A DNA stretch of 64,000 nucleotides. It comes from Aphrocallistes beatrix. Lineage: Eukaryota; Porifera; Hexactinellida; Sceptrulophora; Aphrocallistidae. The stretch lies in the NCBI GenBank assembly GCA_963281255.1, contig OY725489.1:6696523-6760522 (forward strand), written 5' to 3'. Every line of letters starts with the position of its first letter. Position 1 is the first letter of the stretch. Positions 43,322 through 55,330 of the stretch are shown piece after piece. A program made the translations under genes and the position numbers. The notes under the pieces are model-generated. The model worked only from the letters and a program-made list of their open reading frames with translations. It had not been told where the DNA came from and did not search any database.

Positions 43322-43600
43322 CTATCCGTATGTTTGGGAACAGTTGAGTCCTTGTTTTCTGCAGCAACATCTGAGACTACTACAGTATGTAGAACAGTTA
43401 CAGTAGATCATTTTCAGGAGTGCTTCGGGAGCAGGGTTACTGTCCAACATGACTGGGATTAGGCTGTTATCTTGGCAGTTCGATTCCCATTCGGTGACCT
43501 CCATACCATCAGCCATGCCCATCCACAACATCACCTGGAAATAGCACATCAGAGAGTGAAATTAGTGGCGGAGGCTGTAGTAATAAGGAGGATTCCCTTT
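43322..43600 (-). pseudogene. C-terminal fragment of unclassified transposon protein (inverted copy)
   Basis: Minus-strand frame with Y-F-Q-V-M-L-W-M-G followed by a cysteine-rich tail (C-N-C-S-T-Y-C, then C-C-C-R-K-Q-G-L-N-C-S). Same C-terminal pattern as the larger relic at 52340-55330 (V-Y-L-Q-V-Q-E-W, C-K-T-G-C, R-R-K-N-G-I-D-C). It is the inverted partner of 43955-44095. Confidence 0.7.
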
Positions 43601-43689
43601 CCAATCAAGCCAACAAACAGGCCCTCATCGTCTCATTTATGGACGTATGATAGAAAGAGGATGCCATGCAATACAGGCTGAGGAGGATA

Positions 43690-44092
43690 CCGATGTTGAC
43701 ATTGTGAAGGCAGCAGTATCAATGGCATCTTTCAAGACAACTCTCTCATAGGCAAGGATACGGATCTATTGGTTCTGTTGCTGCACTACACTCCTAACAA
43801 CAATGAACAGATATACTTCCGCTCGGATAGAGGGAAACCAACCGTAGTATATGAAATCAAGGTGATAAAGCAAGTGCTTAGAGACGAAATCTGCCACAGC
43901 CTGTTTTTTGCATTCACCGGGTGTGACTTCGTTACACCCAAAAGACCGCCAACTACAGCCTCCTCCACGAAATTTCACCATCTGAGGTGCTATTTCCAGG
44001 TGATTTTGTGGATGGGCAAGGTTGATGGTATGGAGGTCACCGAGTGGGGATGGAACTGCCAAGATAACAGGCAAATCTCAGTCATGCTGTGA
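43690..44092 (+). pseudogene. Fragment of the same transposon protein (direct copy)
   Basis: Plus-strand frame carries D-T-D-L-L-V-L-L-L-H, then F-F-A-F-T-G-C-D, then C-Y-F-Q-V-I-L-W-M-G. These blocks appear in the same order in the relic at 52340-55330 (G-D-D-T-D, L-G-C-D-T-T-S-R, V-Y-L-Q-V-Q-E-W). The ends of this piece and of 43430-43600 are inverted repeats of each other. Confidence 0.7.
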
Positions 44093-44563
44093 TGAACAAA
44101 GTGCATAATAATATACTATTCTGCCCTTCAAAAACTGCTAGGCAATTACAAGGACCACAGCATCTTGAACTGTAAACTAAAATAACCACGATATTGAATC
44201 ATTATGAGCTATGAAACTCTTTAATTAATATTATAAAGTAGTACTTACAACATCTAATGCAAATACACATCTGAAAACAACAAAACAACGTCGTTACTTG
44301 AGAACGAGACTTTCTTAGATATTGAGGTATATATAATATCTGTACTATACATATATCAGGCTTACAATCCCAGGATCCCGGGATCCGATCCCGATTTCCA
44401 ATCCCGGACTTCTTTCTCAATCCCAGGATTCCAAGTTTAGTACAAAATGGCATAATTCTAGTCAAAGCATGAGACTGGTTTGGTTGTATGAATACCAACG
44501 TATTTGATTCGATTCTGTAGACAAATAATTATGCACTTATATAGGATGCTTATAAATTCTCAA
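44093..44563. other. No gene seen
   Basis: A block of ATCCCGGGATCC/AATCCCGG near 44365-44430 looks like the end of a MITE, but no partner end was found. Confidence 0.5.
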
Positions 44564-46449
44564 GGATACCACCCTCGAAAAAACATATGATTTGGCTTAC
44601 AGCATACGATGAAAGTAGAGCTATAAGAGATGTTAAGCGTTGGGAGCTATCTACATCAAGAAATACTGAGACAATACAAACCGTTTTTAATTCTCATTTC
44701 TAGTTTTTGAGATACAACGTCTCAAAGTCTGTTTTTTTCGTTTATCGTTAGCACATATTAATGGTAGAAATTCGGGCACTCAAAGAGTTGTTCAGGACAT
44801 ACCAAGGAATCAAATGCTTCCAAAAACGAATCATAGATAGTCTACCATATTAGCAACTTCATAAGACCAGAAGAAAGTTAAAATGACAAAAATTGGAAGT
44901 TTTATCGGTGTCCGAAAAAAAAGGGCGAAAAATGTCTGTTTTTTTGGGAAATCAGGAATAAAATCACCAAGTTAGAAGATATCGAAAAGATGGTAGTCCT
45001 ACATTCATCGCCAAATAATATGGAACAACTCTTGAAATTTTCAAACCTCAAACCAATTTTGAGTTAAAATTCTGTAAAGACGGTCAATTTTGAAATATTA
45101 AAGTCCCGAGATATAGAGATTTTAAGTATATATGTTAAGAAGAATGTAGAATGAGATATTAATAATGAAAAAAAGCATTCACAGACATTTATTCTCATTT
45201 AGACTGCTGATTTAGGTGTATTTGAACCAAATATTTACGAAAAATAGAGTACCCTGAAAATCCACAAATTTCCTTGAGGCCCCTAACCCCGAATGATTTG
45301 GGATAATTATGAATAATAATTCATATTCCTACACTACGAAGTATAATCTATCAGTTTAGAATGAATAAAGAGCTTCCGAAAAGTATATTAGAAAGTTAAA
45401 GCGAAAGTCTAAGACTTTTAGTTTCCAAGTACGTCATCATATGACAAAAATCTAAAACTTACATTCCATAGGATGTAGTGCAATTATTATCAATGAATCA
45501 TATATGTACCCTCATAAAAAGTATATTAGGAAGTGAGAACTAAGAATTTGGACTTATATTTACAGAGATGGAGGATATCTCTTTTTGGACCCTAAATGGG
45601 TTTTTTTGTCCGAATCTGCGAGGTCCAAGGCCATAAATTTCAAAATAATTATCAAAAGTTCCCCAATTTTTTGGTACACATTATTGGTGATAATGTAATT
45701 CATTATTTAGCATATTAGCCACATTTGGATACATATTTAATGATTAGATTCGCCATTTTCTAAAATATTCAAAGTTCTCCATAGAATTTGTACAATTAAA
45801 TCAATGATTAGTTGAGAATTTTTTATTTTTTGACAAAGGAATGTTCGAGGAACCTATATATTTTCGCATATATCCTTGTATTTACGAATACAATAGATTA
45901 TATATCTTCAATAGTTTTTAAGATATGACATCGCCCTTTTTCGGGACCATAGAGAGATATTATGCCCGAACTTTACCTATAATAAGCGATATCTCAAGAA
46001 AAATGGTCGCATCCGAACGAATTCTTTTTTGAAACGATCGGAATTTTAGTTCTTACCCAGTGATCGCTAAATATCTGAGATCAAACCTGCGATTTCCCGA
46101 GCATTATACAAATGAACTCCCTTATAGAGCTATTTTGTTTGGATTTTATTTGCCCATTCTTTTAAATCTTTGTGTTATATAATCTCCAAAGGTGCTAAAA
46201 TAATGTTAAGGTCCATATCATTAAAAAATATCAAATAAGTTAAAAACTACTAATTGTTAAATGATTCAAAAACCTCTAATAATTTTTTAATTTTTATTAA
46301 CTCTAAACTTTAGGGGGTTAACTAAAAAATCAAAATAAATACCATCCAAATAGTGCTATCAGATGGTAGACCGATCAGTTATACAATAAAACTAGCAATA
46401 AACAATTTTGCTGTTTTTTTACGCCAGCCAAGGTTTTTCGAGGGCGGTA
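44564..46449 (+). mobile_element. Family A element, copy A3 (full length)
   Basis: GGATACCACCCTCGAAAAAAC at the left, TTTTTCGAGGGCGGTAC at the right, about 1.89 kb collinear with A1. No open frame above noise. The TTAA target is not preserved here. Confidence 0.88.
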
Positions 46450-47068
46450 CACAGTGGCACGGTATGTGGAAATGGGATCAAAAATCATAACCTTGGATTG
46501 CTTAATAATGTTGATATTTGAATTCAGTACCCTCACAAACCTCGGAAAGCAATTAGCATTCCCACAATAATGATTTTATTTATTTCCTACGTCTATTCAA
46601 AAGAGATTGTAATAGACATTCTAAAAATAGAATTTCGTTTCCAATTTTCAGGCATGATGTAATTTCTAATATTTTAGTTTTCTATGTCAAATATCTGCCA
46701 TTTATAGTATATCAATCGAAAGCTCTTTTGTTGCTGAATAATAAAAAGTATCAATCGTTACTCCTTTGATCAAATGGAATTTATTATTCTAATTTTAAAC
46801 CAGTAGGTTTGTCAACTGCTATAAAAAGATACACCGCTTCATTAAAAGTTATAGGACTTTTTTTGCCTTCACTTGCGAAACGTTCCATTACATTATTCTA
46901 AAGCATTTTTTATCCTCTAGAAAATAAATTTTAAACTACGGTGTCAGGAAGTGTCAACGATATTTTTTTTTGCGATTTTAAAATGTCAGTTCGTTTATAA
47001 TTACCTAATTTTATTCCATGGTAATCATAAATAATTATTGTGGTTGATTATTAGCTCTATTTTTCATC
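46450..47068. other. No gene seen
   Basis: AT-rich sequence upstream of the RAG1-like relic. The promoter side of that gene would lie here. Confidence 0.55.
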
Positions 47069-48385
47069 ATGAATAACAAAGAAGCATACACATTCTTCAC
47101 TGCACAGAAGAACAAAACAATATCTTCGATCGCATTTGAGTTTGTTGTCCTCAATAGTTTGGAAGAAACTGCGCATGATTCAGTTCGGAGAAAATGTTCT
47201 AGCCTTAGAGAAGAGAGGAGAGAATACCTGAAGCGAGCCGACATATCAACTTGGAATGTAATACCCTTTTACGCCCCACCTTCGAAATACTCGAGATTGA
47301 GTACGGGTTCTCAATACTCAGATGAAGACATGGTAATTGGTAGTGTTTCCTCTAGCCAATCTACCGCTGTTTTCGAAGAAGATTTTAGTAGACCCACCCG
47401 TAAGCCTCTGAATGAATTATCAACTAAAGGTTGACGTAACCGATTGTCCTCTCTACTAACACATCTTGAGACGGTTGCTGAACGAGAAAATGTTTCCAGT
47501 AAAGAACTATCCTGTTACCTGATGATGCTATGTTCACAGGGTGAATACGACTTCGATAGTGCCAAGTTTTGCAAAGAAATCATTGCTAAGGGAAGCTTCG
47601 GTCCAGTCTGCAATGAATTAACCTGTGATAAAGCTGCGTTCTTGATGGATTTGTTAGAAATTGGAAAGAAGAAATACATCGATTTAAGACGTTTATTACT
47701 TTCAGATGCAGATGTCCAACTTCCAGGATACAATCGATTAGCTACACATCGATCTCAAATTTGATTGACAAATGACATATTTTCAGTCGATCGAGAACAT
47801 CAATTAGGCATTGCTGTATCTTCCAGCAAGCTTTTAACTCACACAGTAACAGAATATTGACTGCTTCTGGCAATAAAATTGCCAGCATTCTGAAGATACG
47901 AATTTCGGATGGACTTGACGGTTCTGGCTGCCACTGAGTATATCAGCAAGCTACTCACCCTGATATTTCAACGAAAAGTTTTATTTTATTTGGGTTTAAG
48001 GTAATTTCTATATCCGACATCGAGAACAAACTGATTTGGAAAAACCTACTGCCTAATTCTCCTTTCTCAATCAGACCCATTGCGATACTAGCTCTACAGG
48101 AGAACGAAAACAATATTCGATATCTCATGGATACGCTAATCAATAAGGAGTCTACACAGATGACAGAAAATGGATTAGAACTAACTAACGGCTTTTGTGA
48201 AGTTGAAATTCAGGGTTCACAATTGGATGGAAAAATGGCTAAAATTCTTAGTGGTGCTGGAAGAGCATGTTGCCAGTTCTGTACAGCAACATTCAAACAC
48301 ATCCATGATCCCGAAATGGTTAAAGACGAGTTCCCAATCAATCGATCAATCACAGATGCTAAAGTATTATTTGAAGAGGTTAACT
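47069..48385 (+). pseudogene. RAG1/Transib/Chapaev-like transposase relic (N-terminal and core start)
   Basis: 47069-47764 is one frame broken by a TGA at 47432-47434. It carries an acidic/Ser-rich linker, then L-E-I-G-K-K-K-Y-I-D-L-R and L-P-G-Y-N-R-L, seen in the N-terminal part of this transposase group. After several stops, 47850-48385 in another frame has D-G-L-D-G-S-G-C-H (a candidate first catalytic Asp), a TGA at about 47940, then L-P-N-S-P-F-S-I-R-P, G-K-M-A-K-I-L-S-G-A-G and C-Q-F-C-T-A-T, which parallel in order the RAG1 core segments (D-G-M-G-D, K-P-N-S, C-T-L-C-D-A-T). The family A copy A4 begins at about 48386 and removes the rest of the core. Group assignment is from motif order only. 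Confidence 0.5.
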
Positions 48386-50087
48386 CATTTACCAATTAGT
48401 TTTTAACTTATTTGATATTTTTTTAATATGGACCTTAACATTGTTTTGGCACCTTTGGAGATTATATAACACAAAGATTTAAAAGAATGGGCAAATAAAA
48501 TCCAATCAAAATAGCTCTATATGGGAGTTCATTTATATAATGCACGGGAAATCGCCTGTTTGATATCAAATATTTAGCGATCACTAGGTCAGAAATAAAA
48601 TTCTGATCGTTTCCAAAAAAAATTTGCTCGGATCCGACCATTTGTTCTTGAGATATCGCTTATTATAGGTAAAGTTCGGGCATAATATCCCTCTAAGGTC
48701 CCGAAAGATCCCGATGTCTTATCTTAAAAACTATTGTAGATATATACTAAATTATATCCTTAAATAAAAGGAGATATGCTAAAATATATAGGTTTCTCGA
48801 ACATTCCTTTGTCAAAAAATAAATAATTCTCGAGTTATCATTTATTTAATTGTAATACAAATTCTATGGAGAACTTTGAATCTATTAGAAAATGGCGAAT
48901 CGAATAATCAAATATGTGTCCAAATTTAGCCATTATGCTAAATAATGAATAAAATTGTCGTTAATAATGTATACAGAAAAATTGGAGAACTTTTGATAAT
49001 TATTTTGAAAGTTCTGGCCTTCGGACCTCGCAGATTCGTTCAAAAACCCTCATTTAGGGTCCAAAAAGAGATATCTCTCTATCTTTGTAAATATATGTCC
49101 AAATTCTTAGTTCTCACTTCATAATATACTTTTCATGAGTGTACATATATGATTCTTTGATAATAATTGCACTATACCCTAATGGAATGTTAAATTTTAG
49201 ATTTTTGTCATATGAAGACGTAGCATTTTTCGAAAATCCTAACTTCTAAACTAAAAGTCCTAGACTTTCACTCTAACTTCCTAATATACTTTTTGGAAGC
49301 TTTTTATTCATTCTAAACTGATAGATTATAATTCGCAGTGCCAGGAATATGAATCATTATTTACAATTATCTCAAAATATTCGGAGTTAGGGGCCTGAAG
49401 GAAATTTGTGGATTTTCAGGGTACTTTTGCTATTTTTTGTAAATATTTGGTTCTAATATACCTAAATTAGCAGTATGAATGCGAATAAATGTCTGTGAAT
49501 GCTTTTGTTCATTATTATTAACTCATTTTACATTCTTTTAACCCTCGCCTGGCTACGTCTCAAAAGTATAAATAGAGAAAACCCCACCTTCATTTTCACT
49601 TTCAATGTACTTTCATTTTCACTTTCAACATTCCTAGCCAACCGCGGGTTAATACCTAAACTTAAAATCTCTACTATATCTCGGGACTTTAAAATTTCAA
49701 AATTGACCTTCTTTACAGAAATATTTCTCAAAATTGGTTTGAGATAGAAGTTTGAAAATTTCAAGAGTTGTTCCAAATCATTAGGCGATGAACGTAGGAC
49801 CACCATTTCTTTGAGATATTCTAACTCGGTGATTTTATTCCGGATTTCCCCAAAAGAACATACATTTTTGGGCCTTTTTTTTCAGGCACCGATAAAATTT
49901 TCAATTTTTGTCATTTTAACTTTCTTCTGGTCCTATCATTTAGTTGCAAATATGGTAGACTACCTATGATTCGACTTTGGAAGCATTTGATTCCTTGGTA
50001 TGTCCTAAACAATTCCTTCAGTGCTCGAATTTCTACCATTAAGATGTGCTAGCGGAAAACGAAAAAAACAGACTTTGAGACACTGTA

Positions 50088-51459
50088 CAGTCTGTTTCAT
50101 AATTATTTACAATTATTATACCCAATGCAACTTGATAACTCAAGTTGATATACTACACTCATTCAAGTTTTATTTTGGTTCTATGTCCCCTTAGTAACAA
50201 TTAAATAGGATATGGTTTAATAGTTGATCTTTTTGCCTTGAGCAGCAATCACAAGGTCGCACCGCTTACGCATAGATTTTGTGAAGTTGCCAATGAATTC
50301 TGGATCAAAGGTTCCCCACTCTATATCGACATAGTTTTTGACATCTTCGATCGTCTTAGGTGCCCTGTTTAGAATTCTTTTCTTAAGAACAGCCCATAAA
50401 TTCTCTATAGGATTCAAATCAGGGCTGTAGGATGGCCAATCTATGCATCTAATGGCGCGTTCCTCTTTGTATGAGACAGAGAGCTTGGATTTATGGATAC
50501 TTGAATTATCCTCCAGGAGTTTCCAACCGTCTGGATAGAGTAGATCTGCTGTCTCTGTCAAACATTCATTTATCACATTACAATATGCGATAGAATTGAA
50601 ATTCTCTCTAAAAATATGCACAGGAGTAGTTCCTCGAGTAGGTATCCCGCCCCAAATATGGATCTTGGGTGAATGTCTCGGAATGTTGATGACGGGCTTT
50701 TGAGTACCCTTGGTCCACATCTGTACTTTCCCGCCACAAAGCCAAATGGAGCACTCATCCGTAAAGAAAACTTTGCACCAATTGATGAACTTGTGTTTCT
50801 TAGCCCATAAAACTCTCAATGCTTCATGGGAGGGAGTAATATTTGGTTCTTTGATGGCAGTTTTCTTGGAATAGGACATCTCTTTGATGCATCTCCTCAC
50901 CGTTGAATACGACACATCAACTCCTCGTGAAACCTTTAGACTACTCTGCATAGTCCGCAAAGAAATTCGGGGATTGTTTTTAATATTTAGAGAGAGTGAG
51001 ATCCTGTCTCCTTTGTTGAGGCACCTTTTAGGCCCAGCTCCACCCCTGTGCTCAATGCTTTCGCCCGCTGAAATTCGTTGCTTAACATTATAGGCCGTCT
51101 TCAGGGTGACACCGCACATAGAAGCAATGTCCTTCATTGGAAGTTTTGAAGTTTCAATGAGCTTAGCCACATCTTCTCTACGTTGTTTCTGCATTATTCG
51201 CTGAAAATTGGTTGAATTACCTTAACTAGTTTGTCAGAATTAACTTCAAGACCAAAAAGAGAGAAAAAAGCCCGCCGGAAGTGAATAAATTTTTAAAAAA
51301 TAGTTGGGTATCAAAGAGTTGGAAAGGTATCAATAGAAATCGTTAGAATGAGTGTATAGTTGAGAAAAATTGCATTGAAGTACTGCCTAACAGATTACAT
51401 AGTAAGTTATGGTCATTCAAAATCACCTCAAAAATTGTAAATAATTATGAAACAGACTG
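50088..51459 (-). mobile_element. Complete Tc1-like element (1.37 kb)
   Basis: Ends CAGTCTGTTTCATAATTATT and its perfect complement at the right, TA duplicated (50086-50087, 51460-51461). The uninterrupted target is visible in copy A1 (TTTGAGATACAGCG). Contains one intact transposase gene. Confidence 0.96.
50217..51194 (-). CDS. Tc1-like transposase (DD34E), intact
   Basis: 325 residues from ATG 51194 to TAA at 50217-50219 without interruption. N-terminal helix-turn-helix (K-D-I-A-S-M-C-G-V-T-L-K-T at 21-33), then a second winged-helix part. Catalytic D146 (F-F-T-D-E-C-S), D229 (L-L-E-D-N-S-S) and E264 (N-P-I-E-N-L-W), with 34 residues between the last two. The middle motif L-L-E-D-N-S differs from the Q-Q-D-N-A of the Tc1 at 13481, and the inverted repeats differ too, so this is a separate lineage. 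It lies inside family A copy A4 and is therefore younger than that copy. Confidence 0.95.
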   Translation of the reverse strand: MQKQRREDVAKLIETSKLPMKDIASMCGVTLKTAYNVKQRISAGESIEHRGGAGPKRCLNKGDRISLSLNIKNNPRISLRTMQSSLKVSRGVDVSYSTVRRCIKEMSYSKKTAIKEPNITPSHEALRVLWAKKHKFINWCKVFFTDECSIWLCGGKVQMWTKGTQKPVINIPRHSPKIHIWGGIPTRGTTPVHIFRENFNSIAYCNVINECLTETADLLYPDGWKLLEDNSSIHKSKLSVSYKEERAIRCIDWPSYSPDLNPIENLWAVLKKRILNRAPKTIEDVKNYVDIEWGTFDPEFIGNFTKSMRKRCDLVIAAQGKKINY

Positions 51460-51666
51460 TATCCCAAAAACTAGGAATGAGAATCAAAAACGGTTTGGAA
51501 TGTGCCAGTATTTCTTGATGGAGATACCTCTCCACGTTTAACATCTCTTATAGCTCTACTTTCATCGTATGCTGTAAGCCAAATCATATGTTTTTTCGAG
51601 GGCGGTATCCTTAAGATATTCCTTCCACTTTAAAGGACAAGAATTACAAAACCAACTGCTATTATT

Positions 51667-52198
51667 TCATTGAAAGCAGTGAAAAGTATGTTCCTTCAAC
51701 AGAAAGATATCTTTAGGATTAGGGTGACTGTAAATCATGTCTTCTAAATTGTTTACATCACAAACTTGCATGTAATCTTTTTTGTGAACAAATTCAAATG
51801 CTTGAAAATGAATACAAGTATTACTTTTACAAAAGGTACTTAGATGATTTGTTCTTTCCATTAAGAATCTCCTTTTGTTAAGCACAACCATTCCTACAAA
51901 TACACATCGTTTATTGAAACCTTTTTCCTGTGTTATCTAGAGAAGAAAATCTACATTAAATGACATTAAATTCGATGTAATTTACCTAGCAAGTGATCAA
52001 AATCAGCCATAATAATATAATCACTTTCCTTTACCTGATATACGCGAGACCTGTCTATCAATAATTTGACATATTGATCAATCGTTGGCATTTCTACATG
52101 CCTCATTTCTAATTCTGAGTGGTAATCATCTTGATTACAATGCTCAATAAAAACTTTATCAATTGAGAAAATCTCATCAACAGACCGATAGTGCAGCT
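51667..52198 (-). CDS. Unrecognised host gene, last two exons
   Basis: Two minus-strand exons. Exon at 52035-52198 follows a CTTCTTTTAG acceptor and ends TATCAG before GTAAAG, phase 0. Exon at 51667-51936 follows TTTTCTTCTCTAG and opens in phase 0 (I-T-Q-E-K-G-F), running to TGA at 51667. The intron is 98 bases. The joined frame is open throughout (E-I-F-S-I-D-K-V-F-I-E-H in the first, Y-S-H-P-N-P-K-D-I-F-L-L-K in the last). Earlier exons were not found; the region upstream is the transposon relic at 52340. No domain recognised. Both phases matching makes a real gene likely. Confidence 0.65.
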
Positions 52199-52339
52199 CT
52201 AAAAGAAGGTTTTAAATTCAGGTACACATCTTTAAGAAATGTCTTTTTCGCAAATATGCAAATATTGCGTTTATTGGATAGGCCATTATGCAAGTAGCAC
52301 GACCTCGTGTTATAATAGCGCCACTACAACTAGGATGAT

Positions 52340-55330
52340 GTGTGCAGATGCATCATCAGTTTTGCATCAAGTTTTCTAATTGATTCACTCTATGCACACG
52401 GGTTTTGCTGCTCTTATCCAGAAGTGCAGAGATATGAGCGTTGTGCTGCGATCATACAAGGTACATACATACCCAATCATATCCCTAATCAATTCGTTCA
52501 ATACATAGTTGATTATGTGGACCACAATATCAGAACTATTGATGGTATGAATACTTTTCATGGCATGGGCATGATAGCAGCAATTTCACCAAGCTTAAGG
52601 ATAAACTTTCGAATCCAACGGGGGAAATTCACATCAGAGGATATTGCTGCTGTTGGACGTATCAATCTTCTATGATAGCACACCAACCATCACCTTTGAT
52701 CAACCGCTATGGTAGAAAGCGTATATTGTAGTATAAAGTGAACATGCATCTAGTGACATGCATTAAATTGTGTTACAGCTAGGAGGTTTTGACACAGAAA
52801 TGAGTTTTCTTGGCAGTATTGGTCACTTGATTGCAGGATCAGGTTTACAAGAGTTACTCGAAATAATATACGCAAATAATACGGTGACTCATATTCTAAG
52901 TGGTAAAGCTGTTGCACGGGCTGTACGAGGTCACTTCCTTGTAGATAGGGCTCTTAATATTCTGTTGTCAGCAAAGACATTTGGAACTGACATAGAAGAT
53001 ACTGAACTGGAATCAGAATCTTCAATCCACAACACCATAAAAGCGATCTCGGGAAATGTGACGAATGATGTACACCTCCAAGAATTAGCTATACTTTATA
53101 ATGAACTCATGATTAGTGAAATATCAGGAAACAATGAAGCATTGGACGGAGTTCTGACCATAGTGTTAGAGAAAATACGCTAAAAAGAAATCACTCCAGG
53201 ATCTTCCTACAGCTACTTTGTGGTTCCAGTATATGAATATGATTGATATTTTACGGACCTTCTTGAAGGCTGAACGTACGAGTAACTGGGGACTACACCT
53301 CAGAGTATGTATGATATGCTACCATATTTCGTTGCTTCTGGACACACCCTGTATGGCAAGTCCGTTTATATCTACTTACAACAAATGGTTCAGGAAAAAC
53401 ATCCTGAAGTCTATAGGCACTTTTCCGATGGGCTTCATGTTGTGCGACGAACTGATCGATTGTGGGCAGGGTTGTCTCCAGATCTAATTATAGAACATGT
53501 TCTCATGCGTAGTATTTAAACAACTGGAGGTCTAACTAGAGGTCGCAGCAAGACAGAAACACAGCATTTGGTGTGGGTACTCTCCACCCCAGCCTGTGTA
53601 GTGGTAAACAACGCGATGCAAGACTTCACTTCAGAACAAGTGAACAACATGTAGATGTTACGAGAACGAGAAAGACTAAGGACATCAGTGATCTACAAGA
53701 ACTGCTCAATTTTCTAGAATCAAAGAACTCATTTAATCTTCATTATACTTCCCTGCGGAGTATTGCAACTGACATGACAGCTAACAATGCAGTAAATGCT
53801 CATAAAGCAAAGGATATAGATATGCAGATCCTGAAATCAATGGAAGGAAAAAAGGTTTCAGGACATTCTCTCAAAAAAAAAGATCAAATTGTAACACTGG
53901 ACATACAGTCTGTGGTCAAAATCCAAGATAAGGTAGTACAGATGGATCCGCAACTCCTATTTCAGAGACTTGTTGCGGTGAGAACCCGAAACAATGACTT
54001 GTCTGAGGTCTTCTGTTTTGAGCTCTGGACATACCCAACAGCACTTTTTGAGTGCTGAAATGTACTGAGGCAAGCCAACAAAAGTACTTTGGCAGATTCA
54101 TTGTAGTCACTAATTCCTACTAATTTGCCTGGACCAGCAGGTAATATCCAGTATGTCTTATATGGTGGTGCACTTTTGCACCGCATAGTATGGCAGCGCG
54201 GCGAGACATGGAAAAATATCTTCAAGTGCTATACATACACAGTATGTAGTACAGAAGTATGGCAAAGCCATAATAGCTTTTGATGGTTATAAAGAAGGAC
54301 CATCCACAGAAGACTGACACATTTCAGACGAAGTGCAGGGTGTACTGGAGTAAGTGTTCATTTCACCGCTGATATGATCGTTAAGATGAAGAAGGAAGAG
54401 TTCCTTTCTAATAAAGAAAGCAAGCAGCGTTTCCTAATTATGCTAAGTGAGTGGCTGGAATGGGATGGGTGTGAAGTACATCATGCCAAGACAGATGCAG
54501 ATCTCCTGATAGTGCAGACAGCTATTCTCTCAGCAGCAAGATGTGAGACTGTTCTTGTGGGGGACGATACAGATCCTCAAGTTCTCTGCAAGGGAGACTT
54601 CATTCAATATATTCTTCAAGTCCGAACCAAAATATGGTACTAAGAAAACGCCTAGGTGTTGGAATGTTAATGAGACCAGAGCCATTCTAGGTGATGCTGC
54701 ATGTGACAACTTGTTATTTGTTCAAGCTATACTGGGGTGTGATACAACATCTCGGGTTTTTGGAATAAGAAAAAGGTACAGCTTTGTCACGCATTCAAAA
54801 CAGTGTATATTTCCGCCAGCAGGGCGAAATATTCAGTCGTCAGAATGCTACAAAAGATGAGATCATTAAAGCAGGTGAGAATGCCCTCGTTACTCTATAT
54901 AATAGAAAGCCCGGGGAAGGCATAAATAACCTCAGACTCAGACGTTTCTGTGAGAAGGTATCAGCAAGTAACACCAGCATGCAGCCTCGTACAATTCTGC
55001 AGCCGCTCAATATCATAGCCAACGAGTCTATCTCCAAGTCCAGGAATTGAAATCAACAAATAAGCTTTTGAATCCAGAAGACTGGGGGTGGACGATCAAT
55101 GAGGGGAAATTTGTACCAATTCATAAGAATCTCGCACCAGCATCACAGGCACTCATGGAAATTATCAGGTGGCAATGCAAAACAGGCTGTAGTACAATGC
55201 GCTGGAGTCGTCGGAAGAACGGCATTGATTGTTTTACTTGGTGAAGAGAATGCAGGGATATAGTATGTGCAAACATGTCTTTCTCTTGTAGCGACGTCCA
55301 AACTGATGGAGAACTACTTTATGATTCTGA
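52340..55330 (+). pseudogene. Large unclassified transposon protein with nuclease-like core and Cys-rich tail, degenerate
   Basis: A single long gene in collinear pieces, in changing frames: 52340-52675 (V-D-H-N-I-R-T-I-D-G-M-N-T-F-H-G-M-G), 52770-53183 (G-G-F-D-T-E-M-S-F-L-G, G-K-A-V-A-R-A-V-R-G-H), 53307-53519 (H-V-V-R-R-T-D-R-L-W-A-G-L-S), 53573-54058 (M-D-P-Q-L-L-F-Q-R-L), 54374-54643 (A-K-T-D-A-D-L-L-I-V, then V-L-V-G-D-D-T-D), 54660-55050 (L-G-C-D-T-T-S-R-V-F-G) and 55047-55244 (N-P-E-D-W-G-W, then C-K-T-G-C and R-R-K-N-G-I-D-C). This conserved set recurs in unannotated proteins of many invertebrates. The D-A-D...G-D-D-T-D pair resembles PIN/FEN-type nucleases. Several Cys of the tail are mutated to Arg or Trp. 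I cannot name the superfamily, and no termini were found. Confidence 0.7.

Larger units (their letters stand above)
48386..51610 (-). mobile_element. Family A element, copy A4 (interrupted by Tc1-like element)
   Basis: Minus-strand copy. Its 5' end (GGATACCGCCCTCG on the minus strand) is at 51610, followed by TTAA at 51611-51614. It is collinear with A1 except for the insertion at 50088-51459 and lacks roughly the last 150 bases at the 48386 side. Confidence 0.88.
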
